Source of the DNA: Glutamicibacter sp002979865
GTDB taxonomy: Bacteria > Actinomycetota > Actinomycetes > Actinomycetales > Micrococcaceae
DNA: 64,000 bases
Assembly (NCBI RefSeq): GCF_050030965.1
Contig: NZ_CP188297.1
Location: forward strand, 1,984,001-2,048,000
Reading direction: 5' to 3'
Part shown: in pieces, positions 17,401-25,897 of the stretch
How positions within the stretch are numbered: the first letter of the stretch is position 1
How the letters are laid out: every line of letters begins with the position of its first letter
The notes under the pieces: generated by a model
What the model saw: the letters and a program-made list of their open reading frames with translations, nothing else
The model's database searches: none
Told to the model about the DNA's origin: nothing
Translations under genes and position numbers: made by a program

Positions 17401-18580
17401 ATGCCTTTTGCTCTCTACATGCTTGCCTTGGCGGTTTTCGTCATGGGCACTTCAGAATTCATGCTCGCGGGATTGCTCCCCGCGATCGCGACCGAGCTTG
17501 ACGTCTCGGTCGGCACGGCGGGCCTGCTGACCTCGGCCTTCGCGATCGGTATGGTCATCGGCGCGCCAGTGATGGCCGCATTCGCTCGCCGTTGGCCACC
17601 GCGGCTCACGTTGATCGTCTGCCTTCTCGTGTTCGCGGGAAGCCACGTCATCGGAGCGATGACACCCGTGTTCGCTCTCCTCCTCATCACCCGGGTGCTC
17701 AGCGCTCTTGCAAACGCAGGATTCCTCGCCGTAGCACTGAGCACGGCCACTACTCTCGTGCCAGCGAACCAGAAGGGGCGTGCACTGTCGATCCTGCTCT
17801 CCGGCACGACGATCGCAACGGTCGCGGGTGTCCCCGCTGGGTCTCTGCTCGGCACAGCGTTGGGCTGGCGAACGACGTTCTGGGCAGTCGCCATCCTCTG
17901 TATTCCGGCGGTCTTCGGAGTCGTTCGAGGGATCACGAACAATGCCGGTCAGACCGCAACTGCCGGGTCCTCGCCAAGGCTTCGTGCCGAGCTCAGCCAG
18001 TTGGCGACGCCGCGGCTCATCCTGGCCATGGCACTTGGAGCGCTGATCAACGGAGGGACCTTTGCGGCGTTCACCTTCCTCGCCCCCCGTAGTGACCGAG
18101 ACTGCGGGGATGGCTGATGGGTGGGTGTCCTTCGCACTGGTGATGTTCGGCGTCGGATCATTCCTTGGCGTCACGATCGCTGGGAGACTGTCAGATCAAC
18201 GCCCCGGCGTCGTGCTTGCAGTCGGCGGCCCGCTGCTGCTGACAGGATGGATCGGATTGGCATTGGTCGCGTCGCATCCCGTTGCGCTTATCGTCCTCGT
18301 CTTCGTTCAGGGCTTCCTGTCGTTCGGCGTTGGCAGCACCTTGATCACGCGTGTGCTGTATGCAGCGTCGGCTGCTCCAACGATGGGCGGTTCGTACGCA
18401 ACCGCGGCATTGAACCTCGGTGCCGCGGCGGGTCCTGTGCTTGGCGCGTTCGGGCTCGCGGCAGGGTTGGGGGTGCTCGCGCCGGTCTGGGTGGCCGCGG
18501 CATTGGCGGCGGCCGCGCTCTTGACCATGGTGCTGAGCCGGCGCACGCTTTTGGAAACCACTGCGGAGGCCAATCGATGA
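17401..18580 (+). pseudogene. cmx: Chloramphenicol exporter Cmx, broken by one-base frameshift
   Basis: MFS drug exporter of the Cmx type found in the Corynebacterium transposon Tn5564. The reading MPFALYMLALAVFVMGTSEF and the motif FARRWPPRLTL at the helix 2-3 loop match it closely. After about 229 residues a run of six C at 18083-18088, where five would keep frame, shifts the frame; translation then ends at 18117. The remaining part (from VVTETAGMADGW to the end at 18580, about seven of twelve helices counted before the break) is intact in the next frame. As read, the full 12-helix transporter is not made. A homopolymer sequencing error is the obvious alternative. Upstream attenuator is intact; an IS481-type transposase remnant overlaps the stop. 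Confidence 0.85.
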
Positions 18581-19568
18581 CAGATCCAAATGCGCTGCTC
18601 ACGCCTCGTACCCGTCTCCGGATAGCCCGTCTGATTGTTGAAGACGGCTATCCGGCCACGATGGCAGCGAAGATGTATAGGCTCTCTCCGATCACTGCCC
18701 GGAAGGGGGCCGGTCGTTGACGGGAAGAGGGTGGGCATGGGATGCAGGATCGCTCCAGCAGGCCGCATTGCAGTCCAGGCAGGACGCCCGAGCATGCCAA
18801 GAAGAAGCGGATCATCAATCTGCGCTTGCGACTTCGGCTGGTCCAGCCCAGATCGCTGCGTGACTTGGTCTCCCGGCGTCCAGGGTTCACGCGGTCCTCG
18901 CCCGTTGCCGCGTGAACCGCCTCTCCCATATCGATCGTGTCACTGGTGAGCCCTTGCGGCGACATGGGCACCCTTATCCGGGATCGTTGATCCATGTCGA
19001 TGTCACGAAGTTCGGGAATATCCCCGACGGTGGTGGACATCGTTACGTTGGTCGGCAGCAAGGCGCACGGAACAGAACCGCCACTCCGGGACTGCCCAGA
19101 GGCAAAGACCACAAGCCGCGGACCGGAACGGCGTTCGTTCACACAGTGATCGACGACCACCCCCGAGCCGCTTATGCAGAGATCTGCATGGACGAGCGGG
19201 CAAGCACAGCGGTGGGAGTTCTCGAACGCGCTGTGGCCTGGTTCGCTGAACGGGGCGTGACCGTCGAGCGAGTCCTATCCGACAACGGGTCGGCCTACAG
19301 ATCCCACCTTTGGAGGGACTTCTGCGCTCGGCTTGGCATCAGACACAAGCGAGCACCTCCCTATCAGCCGCAGACGAACGGGACGATCGAGCGGTCCCAC
19401 CGCACACTCGGGGGCGGGTGGGCTTATGCCAAGTTTTACGGTTCAAACGCCGAGCGACGCCTGGCTCTGCCCGGCTGGCTCCACTTCTACAACCACCACC
19501 GACACCACTCAGCGATTGGCTGCGCACCCTTCGCCCGACTAAACAATGTCCCTGAACCTCACAGCTAG
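18577..19568 (+). pseudogene. Degenerate IS481-family transposase (IS5564-like)
   Basis: Remnant of a DDE transposase. It starts with MTDPNALLTPRTRLRIARLI at an ATG overlapping the cmx stop (ATGA), continues to a stop at 18718-18720 and resumes in the same frame (DRSSRPHCSPGRTPEH), then shifts frame near 18835 and meets another stop near 18862. From about 18912 the catalytic part is open: HVDVTKFGN, VLSDNGSAYRS and NGTIERSHRT carry the D, D and E residues, ending NNVPEPHS at 19568. So the N-terminal DNA-binding half is broken while the catalytic half remains readable. In Corynebacterium this transposase accompanies cmx, so both probably arrived together. Confidence 0.85.
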
Positions 19569-19896
19569 TTCAGATTTCATGTCCGATTCATTCTGGGTTG
19601 ATGGGAAAACCATGAGAATCCATCGGGCAAGCAGATGCAGCCAGGCTACGGGATCTACTGTTTCAGAATCCGCTTACGCAGAACGCAAGCCGCCGAGGCG
19701 GATGAAGCTGCGGCCATCCGGATATTCGCAGCCTAGCTGAAAGGGGATTGATCATGCGGCAATCCGTTCCGCGCAAGAAGAATGATGAGCAGTTCCCCGC
19801 TAGTTCGCATCAGGCAGGCCAGGTTAGCCAGCAGTAAGTCAACACAGGCCGGTTGCTGGTCCGACGCCCTAGCAGCCATGTTCCGGGAGGCACGAA
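19569..19896. other. Intergenic stretch right of the acquired segment
   Basis: No gene recognised in about 330 bases. The right boundary of the mobile segment should lie near 19568-19600, where IS481 elements normally end just after the transposase stop. GGGAGGCACGAA before 19897 is the ribosome binding site of the next gene. Confidence 0.45.
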
Positions 19897-20976
19897 ATGA
19901 GCACCTTTGGCATTGAAGAAGAATTCTTCATGTTCGACGCAGAAACAGGGTTGCCGGCCAGCACGGATAAAGAAGCGTTACGGCAAGCGCTGGATTCGCA
20001 ACGCAATGGCGAAGTGCAGAACGAACTGCTTGCTTGCCAAATAGAACATGCCAGCGCCATCTGCGAAGACCGGGATCAGGCCCTGCATGAGCTGGGAAGT
20101 TTCCGCAGTGCTCTGGCAAGCGAAGCGGCCTCCCGCGGCCTGCTGGTCGCGGGTTTGGGCGCGGCGCCGATGATTGCCCAGCAGGCTCCGGAGCTGACCG
20201 ATAATGCAAGGTATCGGGAAATCGGCAACTTCGTTTCCGGAATAGCGTCAGAGCATTACATGTGCGGTTTGCACGTCCATGTGTCCATCCCTGATTCCGA
20301 AGCGGGAATTCGTGCGCTGAACTTCTTGCGCGGATGGCTGCCATTTCTTTGCGCCCTGGGCGCCAATTCTCCGTATTGGAAAGGGGGCGACAGCAACTTT
20401 TCATCGTGGAGAACCATTCACTATCGAAAGTGGTCCGTCCAGGGAATTCCGCCGTACTTCAAGGATTCGAAAGACTATGGGACTCGGCTTGCGCGAATCA
20501 ATGGAACCGATGCAGTTCCCGACCCAGGCCACATCGGATGGTCCGCCCGGTTGTCGGAAAAGTACCCGACACTCGAAATTCGGGTCGCGGACTCGCAGTT
20601 GAGAGCGCAGGATTCGGTATTGCTGGCCGTGCTCATGCGAGGGCTGGTCGAGACTGCGGTGGCCGGCGAATTCGATGCGATCGAGTATCTGCCCGAAGTC
20701 CTGGACCTCTCATTGTGGCAAGCGGCCAAGAACGGAATCACCGGAGTGCACGTGGACACGCGAACCGGAGAGCAGGTCGCTGTGGAGGAACTGGCCCGCA
20801 GAATGCTCCGACTCATTGAGGACGCATTGAGGGCTCATGGAGATTACGACTATGCCGTGATTTCACTCAGGAACATGCTGGAGACAGGCAATGGAGCGGT
20901 CCGCCAGCGGGCTGCATTCGAGCGTGGTGCTTTCACGCATCTGTTGGCCAATGCCCATTCCGAGATGCAGATGTAG
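19897..20976 (+). CDS. YbdK-type carboxylate-amine ligase (glutamate-cysteine ligase 2 family)
   Basis: 359-residue ATP-dependent ligase of the GCS2 family, which joins a carboxylate to an amine; E. coli YbdK has weak glutamate-cysteine ligase activity. Hallmarks: GIEEEFFMFD at the N terminus (acidic metal-binding strand), YMCGLHVHVSIPD with the paired His, SPYWKGGDSNFSSWR and EKYPTLEIRVADSQLR. Length is typical (about 370). The ATG follows GGGAGGCACGAA. It is monocistronic, with a tandem 7-base repeat and a hairpin after it. The true substrate in actinobacteria is not known, as these organisms use mycothiol. Confidence 0.85.
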   Translation: MSTFGIEEEFFMFDAETGLPASTDKEALRQALDSQRNGEVQNELLACQIEHASAICEDRDQALHELGSFRSALASEAASRGLLVAGLGAAPMIAQQAPELTDNARYREIGNFVSGIASEHYMCGLHVHVSIPDSEAGIRALNFLRGWLPFLCALGANSPYWKGGDSNFSSWRTIHYRKWSVQGIPPYFKDSKDYGTRLARINGTDAVPDPGHIGWSARLSEKYPTLEIRVADSQLRAQDSVLLAVLMRGLVETAVAGEFDAIEYLPEVLDLSLWQAAKNGITGVHVDTRTGEQVAVEELARRMLRLIEDALRAHGDYDYAVISLRNMLETGNGAVRQRAAFERGAFTHLLANAHSEMQM

Positions 20977-20999
20977 CTTGCCGTCCAGGGATCCTCAAC

Positions 21000-21031
21000 G
21001 CAGACTGCAGACTGCAGACTGCAGACTGCAG
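21000..21031. repeat. Tandem 7-base repeat, (GCAGACT)4 plus GCAG
   Basis: Four perfect copies of GCAGACT and a partial fifth stand 24 bases after the stop of the YbdK-type gene. It is too short and unspaced for CRISPR; it is a simple microsatellite that could vary in copy number by slippage. Confidence 0.9.
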
Positions 21032-21037
21032 GGTGTG

Positions 21038-21065
21038 GCCGGGGCCGGTGAAAGCTGGCCCCGGC
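21038..21065. terminator. GC-rich hairpin between convergent genes
   Basis: GCCGGGGCC (21038-21046) pairs perfectly with GGCCCCGGC (21057-21065) around a ten-base loop. It lies between the convergent YbdK-type and bcp genes and could stop transcription from either side, though no T run is present. Confidence 0.5.
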
Positions 21066-21111
21066 TCGAAGCATCCGGGCTGGCACCGGAAAGATCCGGG
21101 TGCGGAATCCT

Positions 21112-21588
21112 CTAGATTCCGAGGGAATCGCGAAGTCGCGCCACATGCCCTTGGGCATCCACGGCATATTCAATTTGGTGGATGCTGCCGTCTTCATCGA
21201 TGACTGCGGTGGAGCGCAGGGTGCCGACGACGGTTTTCCCGCCGATGTTCTTTTCACCATAGGAGCCGTAGGCTTTGGCAACTTCGTTGCCCGGGTCGGA
21301 AAGCAACGGGAAGTTCAGCGATTCATCGCTGGTGAAGGCTGCCAGCTCTTCTGGCGTGTCCGGAGAAATGCCCAGGACGGAGAATCCTGCGGCCTGCAGG
21401 GAATTGAGGTTGTCGCGGAAATCGCAGGCCTCGGTGGTGCAGCCGGGAGTTGCGGCCTTGGGGTAGAAATACACGATGACTTGCTGCCCTGAATAATCCG
21501 AAAGCGAGATGGTCTCTCCCTTGGCATCTTGCAGGGAGAAGGCTGGCGCTGGCCGGCCGGCGGTGAGCGGAGAAGAATGGGCAGTCAT
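21112..21588 (-). CDS. bcp: Peroxiredoxin, Bcp/PrxQ type
   Basis: 158-residue thiol peroxidase that reduces peroxides with a reactive cysteine. The family signature YFYPKAATPGCTTEACDFRD includes the peroxidatic Cys and, five residues later, the second Cys of the Bcp pattern; VLGISPDTPEELAAF and FPLLSDPGNEVAKAYG follow as expected. I chose the ATG at 21588, giving normal length; ATG codons 5 and 12 residues earlier are also in frame and none has a strong ribosome binding site. Its electron donor would be thioredoxin. Confidence 0.9.
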   Translation of the reverse strand: MTAHSSPLTAGRPAPAFSLQDAKGETISLSDYSGQQVIVYFYPKAATPGCTTEACDFRDNLNSLQAAGFSVLGISPDTPEELAAFTSDESLNFPLLSDPGNEVAKAYGSYGEKNIGGKTVVGTLRSTAVIDEDGSIHQIEYAVDAQGHVARLRDSLGI

Positions 21589-21974
21589 CGATTCAACTTT
21601 CATATAGTGATATTTTGTTTTCATTCTAATTCAGTGGATGCACTCAATGCCAGAGACTTCTGGGATATATTTCCGACGGACTTCTGGAAGGCAATAACCT
21701 CGCCATGGACCGTGACGCACACTTCCGAGGCATCAAGGTAGGCTTGAATGCTGCAAAAGCTTGCGTTCCCGTTGGCAGTTCTGCCTGCTGGAGAAGCTGT
21801 CGACCGGCCAAATAATCGCCATGACATTTCCGCAGGCCTTCAGCCATCCGCGATGCACCAGGGCAATGGACACCGCGCAGAAAGCTGCCCGGCACCAACG
21901 AAAACACCGAGCCGTGCAACTGGGCAGCAGCTGCGCGACCCGGTGCCTCCGGGTACCGGCCAGAATGCGGCCTG
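21589..21974. other. Intergenic stretch, no recognised gene
   Basis: About 385 bases with short open frames on both strands, none of which I recognise and none with good codon bias. It may hold the bcp promoter and the tail of the DUF4235 transcript. Confidence 0.4.
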
Positions 21975-22232
21975 CTAGCGATTAGCGGCCTTGGCTTCGA
22001 GGGAACGCGTCCACCGTTTGGCCATGGCCTGGATGGCAGAAGCGCTTGCCCCCGAGATCACGGCGAACGCCAGCACCTTGCCTACGGCGGCCTGCTGCTG
22101 CTTTTCGGGGTTGGCCAGCGATGGCGGTTCTTCACCCATGGCTTTATGCCAGACCCCGGAGACGAGCTTGGCTCCGAGCCAGCCTGCACCGAGCGAGATC
22201 AGGGTTCCGAAGATCTTTGCCAGCAATTTCAT
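21975..22232 (-). CDS. DUF4235 membrane protein
   Basis: 85-residue protein with two hydrophobic stretches: residues 4-25 (IFGTLISLGAGWLGAKLV) and 52-68 (VLAFAVISGASASAIQAM), and the family-type PPSLANPEKQQQAA loop between. DUF4235 proteins are small actinobacterial membrane proteins of unknown function. The ATG is preceded by AGGAGCAGAAC, a good ribosome binding site, and the gene begins 14 bases after the ligD stop, so it is probably the last gene of the ligD transcript. Confidence 0.8.
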   Translation of the reverse strand: MKLLAKIFGTLISLGAGWLGAKLVSGVWHKAMGEEPPSLANPEKQQQAAVGKVLAFAVISGASASAIQAMAKRWTRSLEAKAANR

Positions 22233-22246
22233 GTTCTGCTCCTCTG

Positions 22247-24763
22247 TTAGCGGTTAGTTGGAGTTTGGTTCCCGGCCGGATCTGCCGGTTCCCAGCGGAC
22301 CTCATCCGGTTGCTTCTCTTCGCGCCAGCCGCGCCACACCGGGTGGCGCAGAACGCGGTCCGAGGTCAGTTCGCTGTATCGGACTTCTGCCACGTATTTC
22401 GGGCTCACCCAGTGCGCATCGCTTTGATGCGCTGCCGGGATGTTCTTGGCCGGGGGAGTCTTGCGTTCGATCTTTTCAAGCCGCTCGCGGATTTCGGCCA
22501 GTTGCGTGTCGCTGAATCCGGTGCCCACCCGGCCGGCGTATTCCAAGCCGTCATTTCCCGGAATGGCCAGCAGCAGCGAGGCCAGGCTGCGGCTGCGCGA
22601 CCCCTGTCCAGACCGCCAGCCAATCACCACAACTTCCTGGTGCCGTTGGTGCTTGAGCTTCACCCAGCTGGTGCTGCGCTGGCCCAGCTCGTAGACGGAG
22701 TCGCGTTCCTTGGCCACCACGCCTTCCAGGCCCAGCACACGGCTGGTCTCGATGGCCTGCTCCAAGGTCCCGGTGTGGGCCGGCGGCACCTGCACATACT
22801 GGTGGTCGAGCTCCAGGTCCGCAAGCCGTTGGCGGCGTTGCTCGTAGGGCAGGGCAGTCAGATCCACCAGTCCTGCATCCTTGTCATATGGCAATTGCAG
22901 CACGTCGAAGACCAGGTACTGGATCCTGATGGCCGAGGCCTGCTTCGTGCGTTTCTTCCGCTGATGGGCCACCCGTTGCTGGAGCAGTGAGAAGTCAGGG
23001 CGGCCCGAAGAATCCAGGGCGACGATTTCCCCGTCCACCACGGCGCGCTCTGGCAGCAGCGAACCGAGGATTTCGAGTTCCGGGAAGTCTCCGGACAGGT
23101 CATGGCCGTTGCGGCTGATCAGCATGGTTTTGGCGCCATCGGCTACTGCCAACGCGCGGTAGCCGTCCCATTTCATTTCAAAGCTCCAACCCCGCTCGCC
23201 GGAGATCTCCCGAGCAGTGCCGGCAGTGGCCAGCATAGGGCGCAACGCTTGGCCCGACAGGTCAGCCACGGCCTGCTTGGCGCTAGGCTCGCGAGCAGCG
23301 TCCGGTTCTCCGCCACCGGAATCAGGGGACGATCCCGCCTCGCCTCCGCCCGGCTGTTCCTTGGCCAGCTGCAGCAACCAATTGTCCTTGCCGCCCATCC
23401 CTGCGGCCTGGATCAGCACGAACCGCCGGTCCACTCCGCCCAGCCCGCCCTCGCGGGAGCCGGTGAGCACTGCGATGACTTCTTTGCCTCCGCGCCACTT
23501 CTCGATGGTGCAACTGCCCGAATCCCAGATCGATACTTCCCCGGCACCGTATTGGCCCTTGGGGATGCTGCCTTCGAAGCTTGCGTAGGAGAGCGGATGG
23601 TCTTCGGTCATGACCGCCAAGCGCTGGATTCCTGGTTCCAGGGGTGGGCCTTTGGGCACCGCCCAGGAGACGAGCACTCCGTCGTGCTCCAGGCGGAAAT
23701 CCCAATGCAGCGCGCGGGCATGATGTTCCTGGATGACAAAGGAGAGGCCGGTGCCGTCCTTTCCGCCCGGCTGCACGGACTGGGAATTCCCGGATTGCTC
23801 CGGCACCGGTTCAGGTGTCAGCGCCGCATCGCGCTTGGAGCGGTAGACCGCCAGCCGATCGGGGTCCTGCTGTTGTACCGAGGCCAGCCGCGCCAGCGGA
23901 TCGATTCCATCAGCAATGCGGTCCAGCACCTCGTGGAAGTCCAGCTGCTCCAACCCCGGCGCTTCGATTTCCTCCCAGGTCCGCGGGGCCGCGACGGTGG
24001 GCCGTGCGCGGCCGCGCAGCGAATACGGACAGACGGTCGTCTTCGAGGCGTTGTTCTGGCTCCAGTCCACGAACACCTTGTTTTCGCGCAGCGAGCGCTT
24101 CATGCTGGCGAGAACCAGTTGCGGATGCTCCTTCTGCAAGGTGGACGCCAATTCCTTGGCCACCTCGTTGACCTGCTCCGAGGTATATTTGCCATCCAGT
24201 CCGGCATAGAGATGGATGCCCTTGGAACCGGAGGTCACCGGAAAGCTGGGCAGGTCCATGCCGTCAAGGATCTCCCGGCAGATCAAGGCCACTTCAGCGC
24301 ACTGCTCCAAGCCGGCGCCCGGACCGGGATCCAGGTCCAGCACCAGCCGGTCCGGATTGGCAGGTTCCAGCGAGGAATCGAAGCGCCACTGGGGAACATG
24401 GATTTCCAGCGCGGCCACCTGGGCCATCCAGGCCAGCACCGCCTCGTTGTTGACTAGCGGATAGATATTGGAGTGAGTCTTGTGCTGCAGCTTGGCCGAG
24501 GGAATCCAGCCTGGGGCAGAGTCCTCGAGATCCTTGCGGAAAAACACCTTGCCCGGTTCTTCGAGGGTCCCCACGCCGTCCACCCAGCGCTTGCGGGTGG
24601 CCGGGCGCCACGCGGCATGCGGAATCAGCACCGGGGCCACCTGCTGGAAGTAGTCCATGACTTCGCCCTTGGTGGTCCCGGTCTGCGGGTACAGGACCTT
24701 ATCCAAATTGCTGACCTTCAGCGTGTGCCCCGCGACGGTGACGGTTTGCTCCCTGCGTGCCAT
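22247..24763 (-). CDS. ligD: Multidomain NHEJ DNA ligase LigD (polymerase-phosphoesterase-ligase)
   Basis: 838-residue enzyme of bacterial non-homologous end joining. Domain order is as in mycobacterial LigD. Residues 1-300: primase-like polymerase with the catalytic DLDPG at 143-147 and FVDWSQNN near 231. Residues about 340-470: 3'-phosphoesterase, with the HHARALHWDFRLEHDG block (His/His/Asp metal site) and SIPKGQYGAGEV. Residues about 505-838: ATP-dependent ligase with the nucleotidyl Lys531 in EMKWDGYR and the VVDGEIVA motif. A Gly/Ser-rich linker of about 30 residues separates the last two. The ATG at 24763 follows AAAGGACAGCGC; a 23-codon longer reading lacks coding character. It is divergent from ku with 159 bases between. 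Confidence 0.95.
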   Translation of the reverse strand: MARREQTVTVAGHTLKVSNLDKVLYPQTGTTKGEVMDYFQQVAPVLIPHAAWRPATRKRWVDGVGTLEEPGKVFFRKDLEDSAPGWIPSAKLQHKTHSNIYPLVNNEAVLAWMAQVAALEIHVPQWRFDSSLEPANPDRLVLDLDPGPGAGLEQCAEVALICREILDGMDLPSFPVTSGSKGIHLYAGLDGKYTSEQVNEVAKELASTLQKEHPQLVLASMKRSLRENKVFVDWSQNNASKTTVCPYSLRGRARPTVAAPRTWEEIEAPGLEQLDFHEVLDRIADGIDPLARLASVQQQDPDRLAVYRSKRDAALTPEPVPEQSGNSQSVQPGGKDGTGLSFVIQEHHARALHWDFRLEHDGVLVSWAVPKGPPLEPGIQRLAVMTEDHPLSYASFEGSIPKGQYGAGEVSIWDSGSCTIEKWRGGKEVIAVLTGSREGGLGGVDRRFVLIQAAGMGGKDNWLLQLAKEQPGGGEAGSSPDSGGGEPDAAREPSAKQAVADLSGQALRPMLATAGTAREISGERGWSFEMKWDGYRALAVADGAKTMLISRNGHDLSGDFPELEILGSLLPERAVVDGEIVALDSSGRPDFSLLQQRVAHQRKKRTKQASAIRIQYLVFDVLQLPYDKDAGLVDLTALPYEQRRQRLADLELDHQYVQVPPAHTGTLEQAIETSRVLGLEGVVAKERDSVYELGQRSTSWVKLKHQRHQEVVVIGWRSGQGSRSRSLASLLLAIPGNDGLEYAGRVGTGFSDTQLAEIRERLEKIERKTPPAKNIPAAHQSDAHWVSPKYVAEVRYSELTSDRVLRHPVWRGWREEKQPDEVRWEPADPAGNQTPTNR

Positions 24764-24922
24764 GCGCTGTCCTTTGCTTTGCTTTATGTGGGCCAATCTT
24801 CCCGAGCGGCGCCGGGGAATCCAGCGTTCCAAGCAAGCTTTGCGTTTCGCGCTGCCAAACCTCAGCGCCGCCTGCCAGTATCGCCGGGGGCCGTGACGCG
24901 CTGGCCGGAAAGATGCTTCACT

Positions 24923-25894
24923 ATGCCCATGCGAGCTATCTGGACTGGATCAATTGCCTTCGGCCTGGTGAACGTGCCGGTCAAGGCCTACGGCGCCACC
25001 GAGGACCACGACATCGACCTGCACCAGGTCCATGACAAGGACGGCGGACGGATCCGCTACGAGCGCCGATGCGAAGTGTGCGGGAAGAAAATCGCCTACA
25101 AGGATCTGGACAAGGCCTATGAGGACGGAGAACGGACCATTGTGCTCACCGATGAGGACATGGACGCGTTGCCTGCGGAGAAGAGCCGTGAAATCGAGGT
25201 GGTCCAGTTCGTCCCGGCCAGCCAAGTAGATCCCCTGATGCTGGAGAAGAGCTACTATCTCCAGGCGGACTCCCAATCGCCCAAGGCCTACGAGCTATTG
25301 CGCCGAACGCTTCAGGACACCGAGAAGCTGGCAGTGGTGCGCTTCGCCCTGCGCCAGAAGACCCGGCTGGGCATCTTGCGTGTCCGATCCAAGGTGATGG
25401 TGCTGCAAGCGGTCATGTGGGCGGACGAGCTGCGCGATGCCGAGGCAGTGGCACCGGAGAAATCCCCGCGGATCAGCGAGCAGGAACTGAAGATGTCTGC
25501 CGCCCTGGTAGACCAGTACAGCAGTGATTTCACGCCGCACGAGTTCCAGGATGACTACCAAGTCCAGCTGCAGGCGCTGATCGAAGCGAAAATCGAGCAG
25601 GGTGAGGACCTGGATACCGAGGCGACTTTCGGTTCCCCGGACCAGAGCAGCGAGTCCGGGGAGGTCATCGATCTGATGGAGGCGCTCAAGCGCAGCATCG
25701 ACGGGCGCAAGGCCAAGGCCCCGGCCCAGACCGACGAGGATGGGAAGGCCCCTGCAGCCAAGAAGCCAGCGGCGAAGAAACCTGCGAAGAAAACGGCAGC
25801 CAAGAAGCCGGCCACGAAGAAGGCAACGGCAAAGGAGGCCTCCTCCTCGCCACACAAGAAGGAGGCCTCCGGTTCCGGGAAGAAAAGCGCCTAG
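24923..25894 (+). CDS. ku: Ku DNA end-binding protein
   Basis: 323-residue Ku, which forms a ring on broken DNA ends and recruits LigD. It starts MPMRAIWTGSIAFGLVNVPV, the usual Ku opening, and has the conserved RCEVCGKKI, LEKSYYLQAD and GILRVRSKVMVLQ stretches of the Ku core to about residue 255. The last 70 residues are a Lys/Ala/Pro tail with repeated AKKPA units like histone H1, found in many actinobacterial Ku proteins and thought to aid DNA binding. Two GGAGGCCTCC palindromes (25834-25843, 25861-25870) sit in the tail-coding part and could fold. An ATG two codons in is the alternative start. Confidence 0.95.
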   Translation: MPMRAIWTGSIAFGLVNVPVKAYGATEDHDIDLHQVHDKDGGRIRYERRCEVCGKKIAYKDLDKAYEDGERTIVLTDEDMDALPAEKSREIEVVQFVPASQVDPLMLEKSYYLQADSQSPKAYELLRRTLQDTEKLAVVRFALRQKTRLGILRVRSKVMVLQAVMWADELRDAEAVAPEKSPRISEQELKMSAALVDQYSSDFTPHEFQDDYQVQLQALIEAKIEQGEDLDTEATFGSPDQSSESGEVIDLMEALKRSIDGRKAKAPAQTDEDGKAPAAKKPAAKKPAKKTAAKKPATKKATAKEASSSPHKKEASGSGKKSA

Positions 25895-25897
25895 CCG

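Noticed and set aside
19741..19840. Possible short peptide gene before the YbdK-type ligase
   Set aside because: A start with a weak site is present, but the frame has no coding bias and could not be settled by eye.
21000..21031. CRISPR-like repeats
   Set aside because: Seven-base units without spacers; no cas genes.
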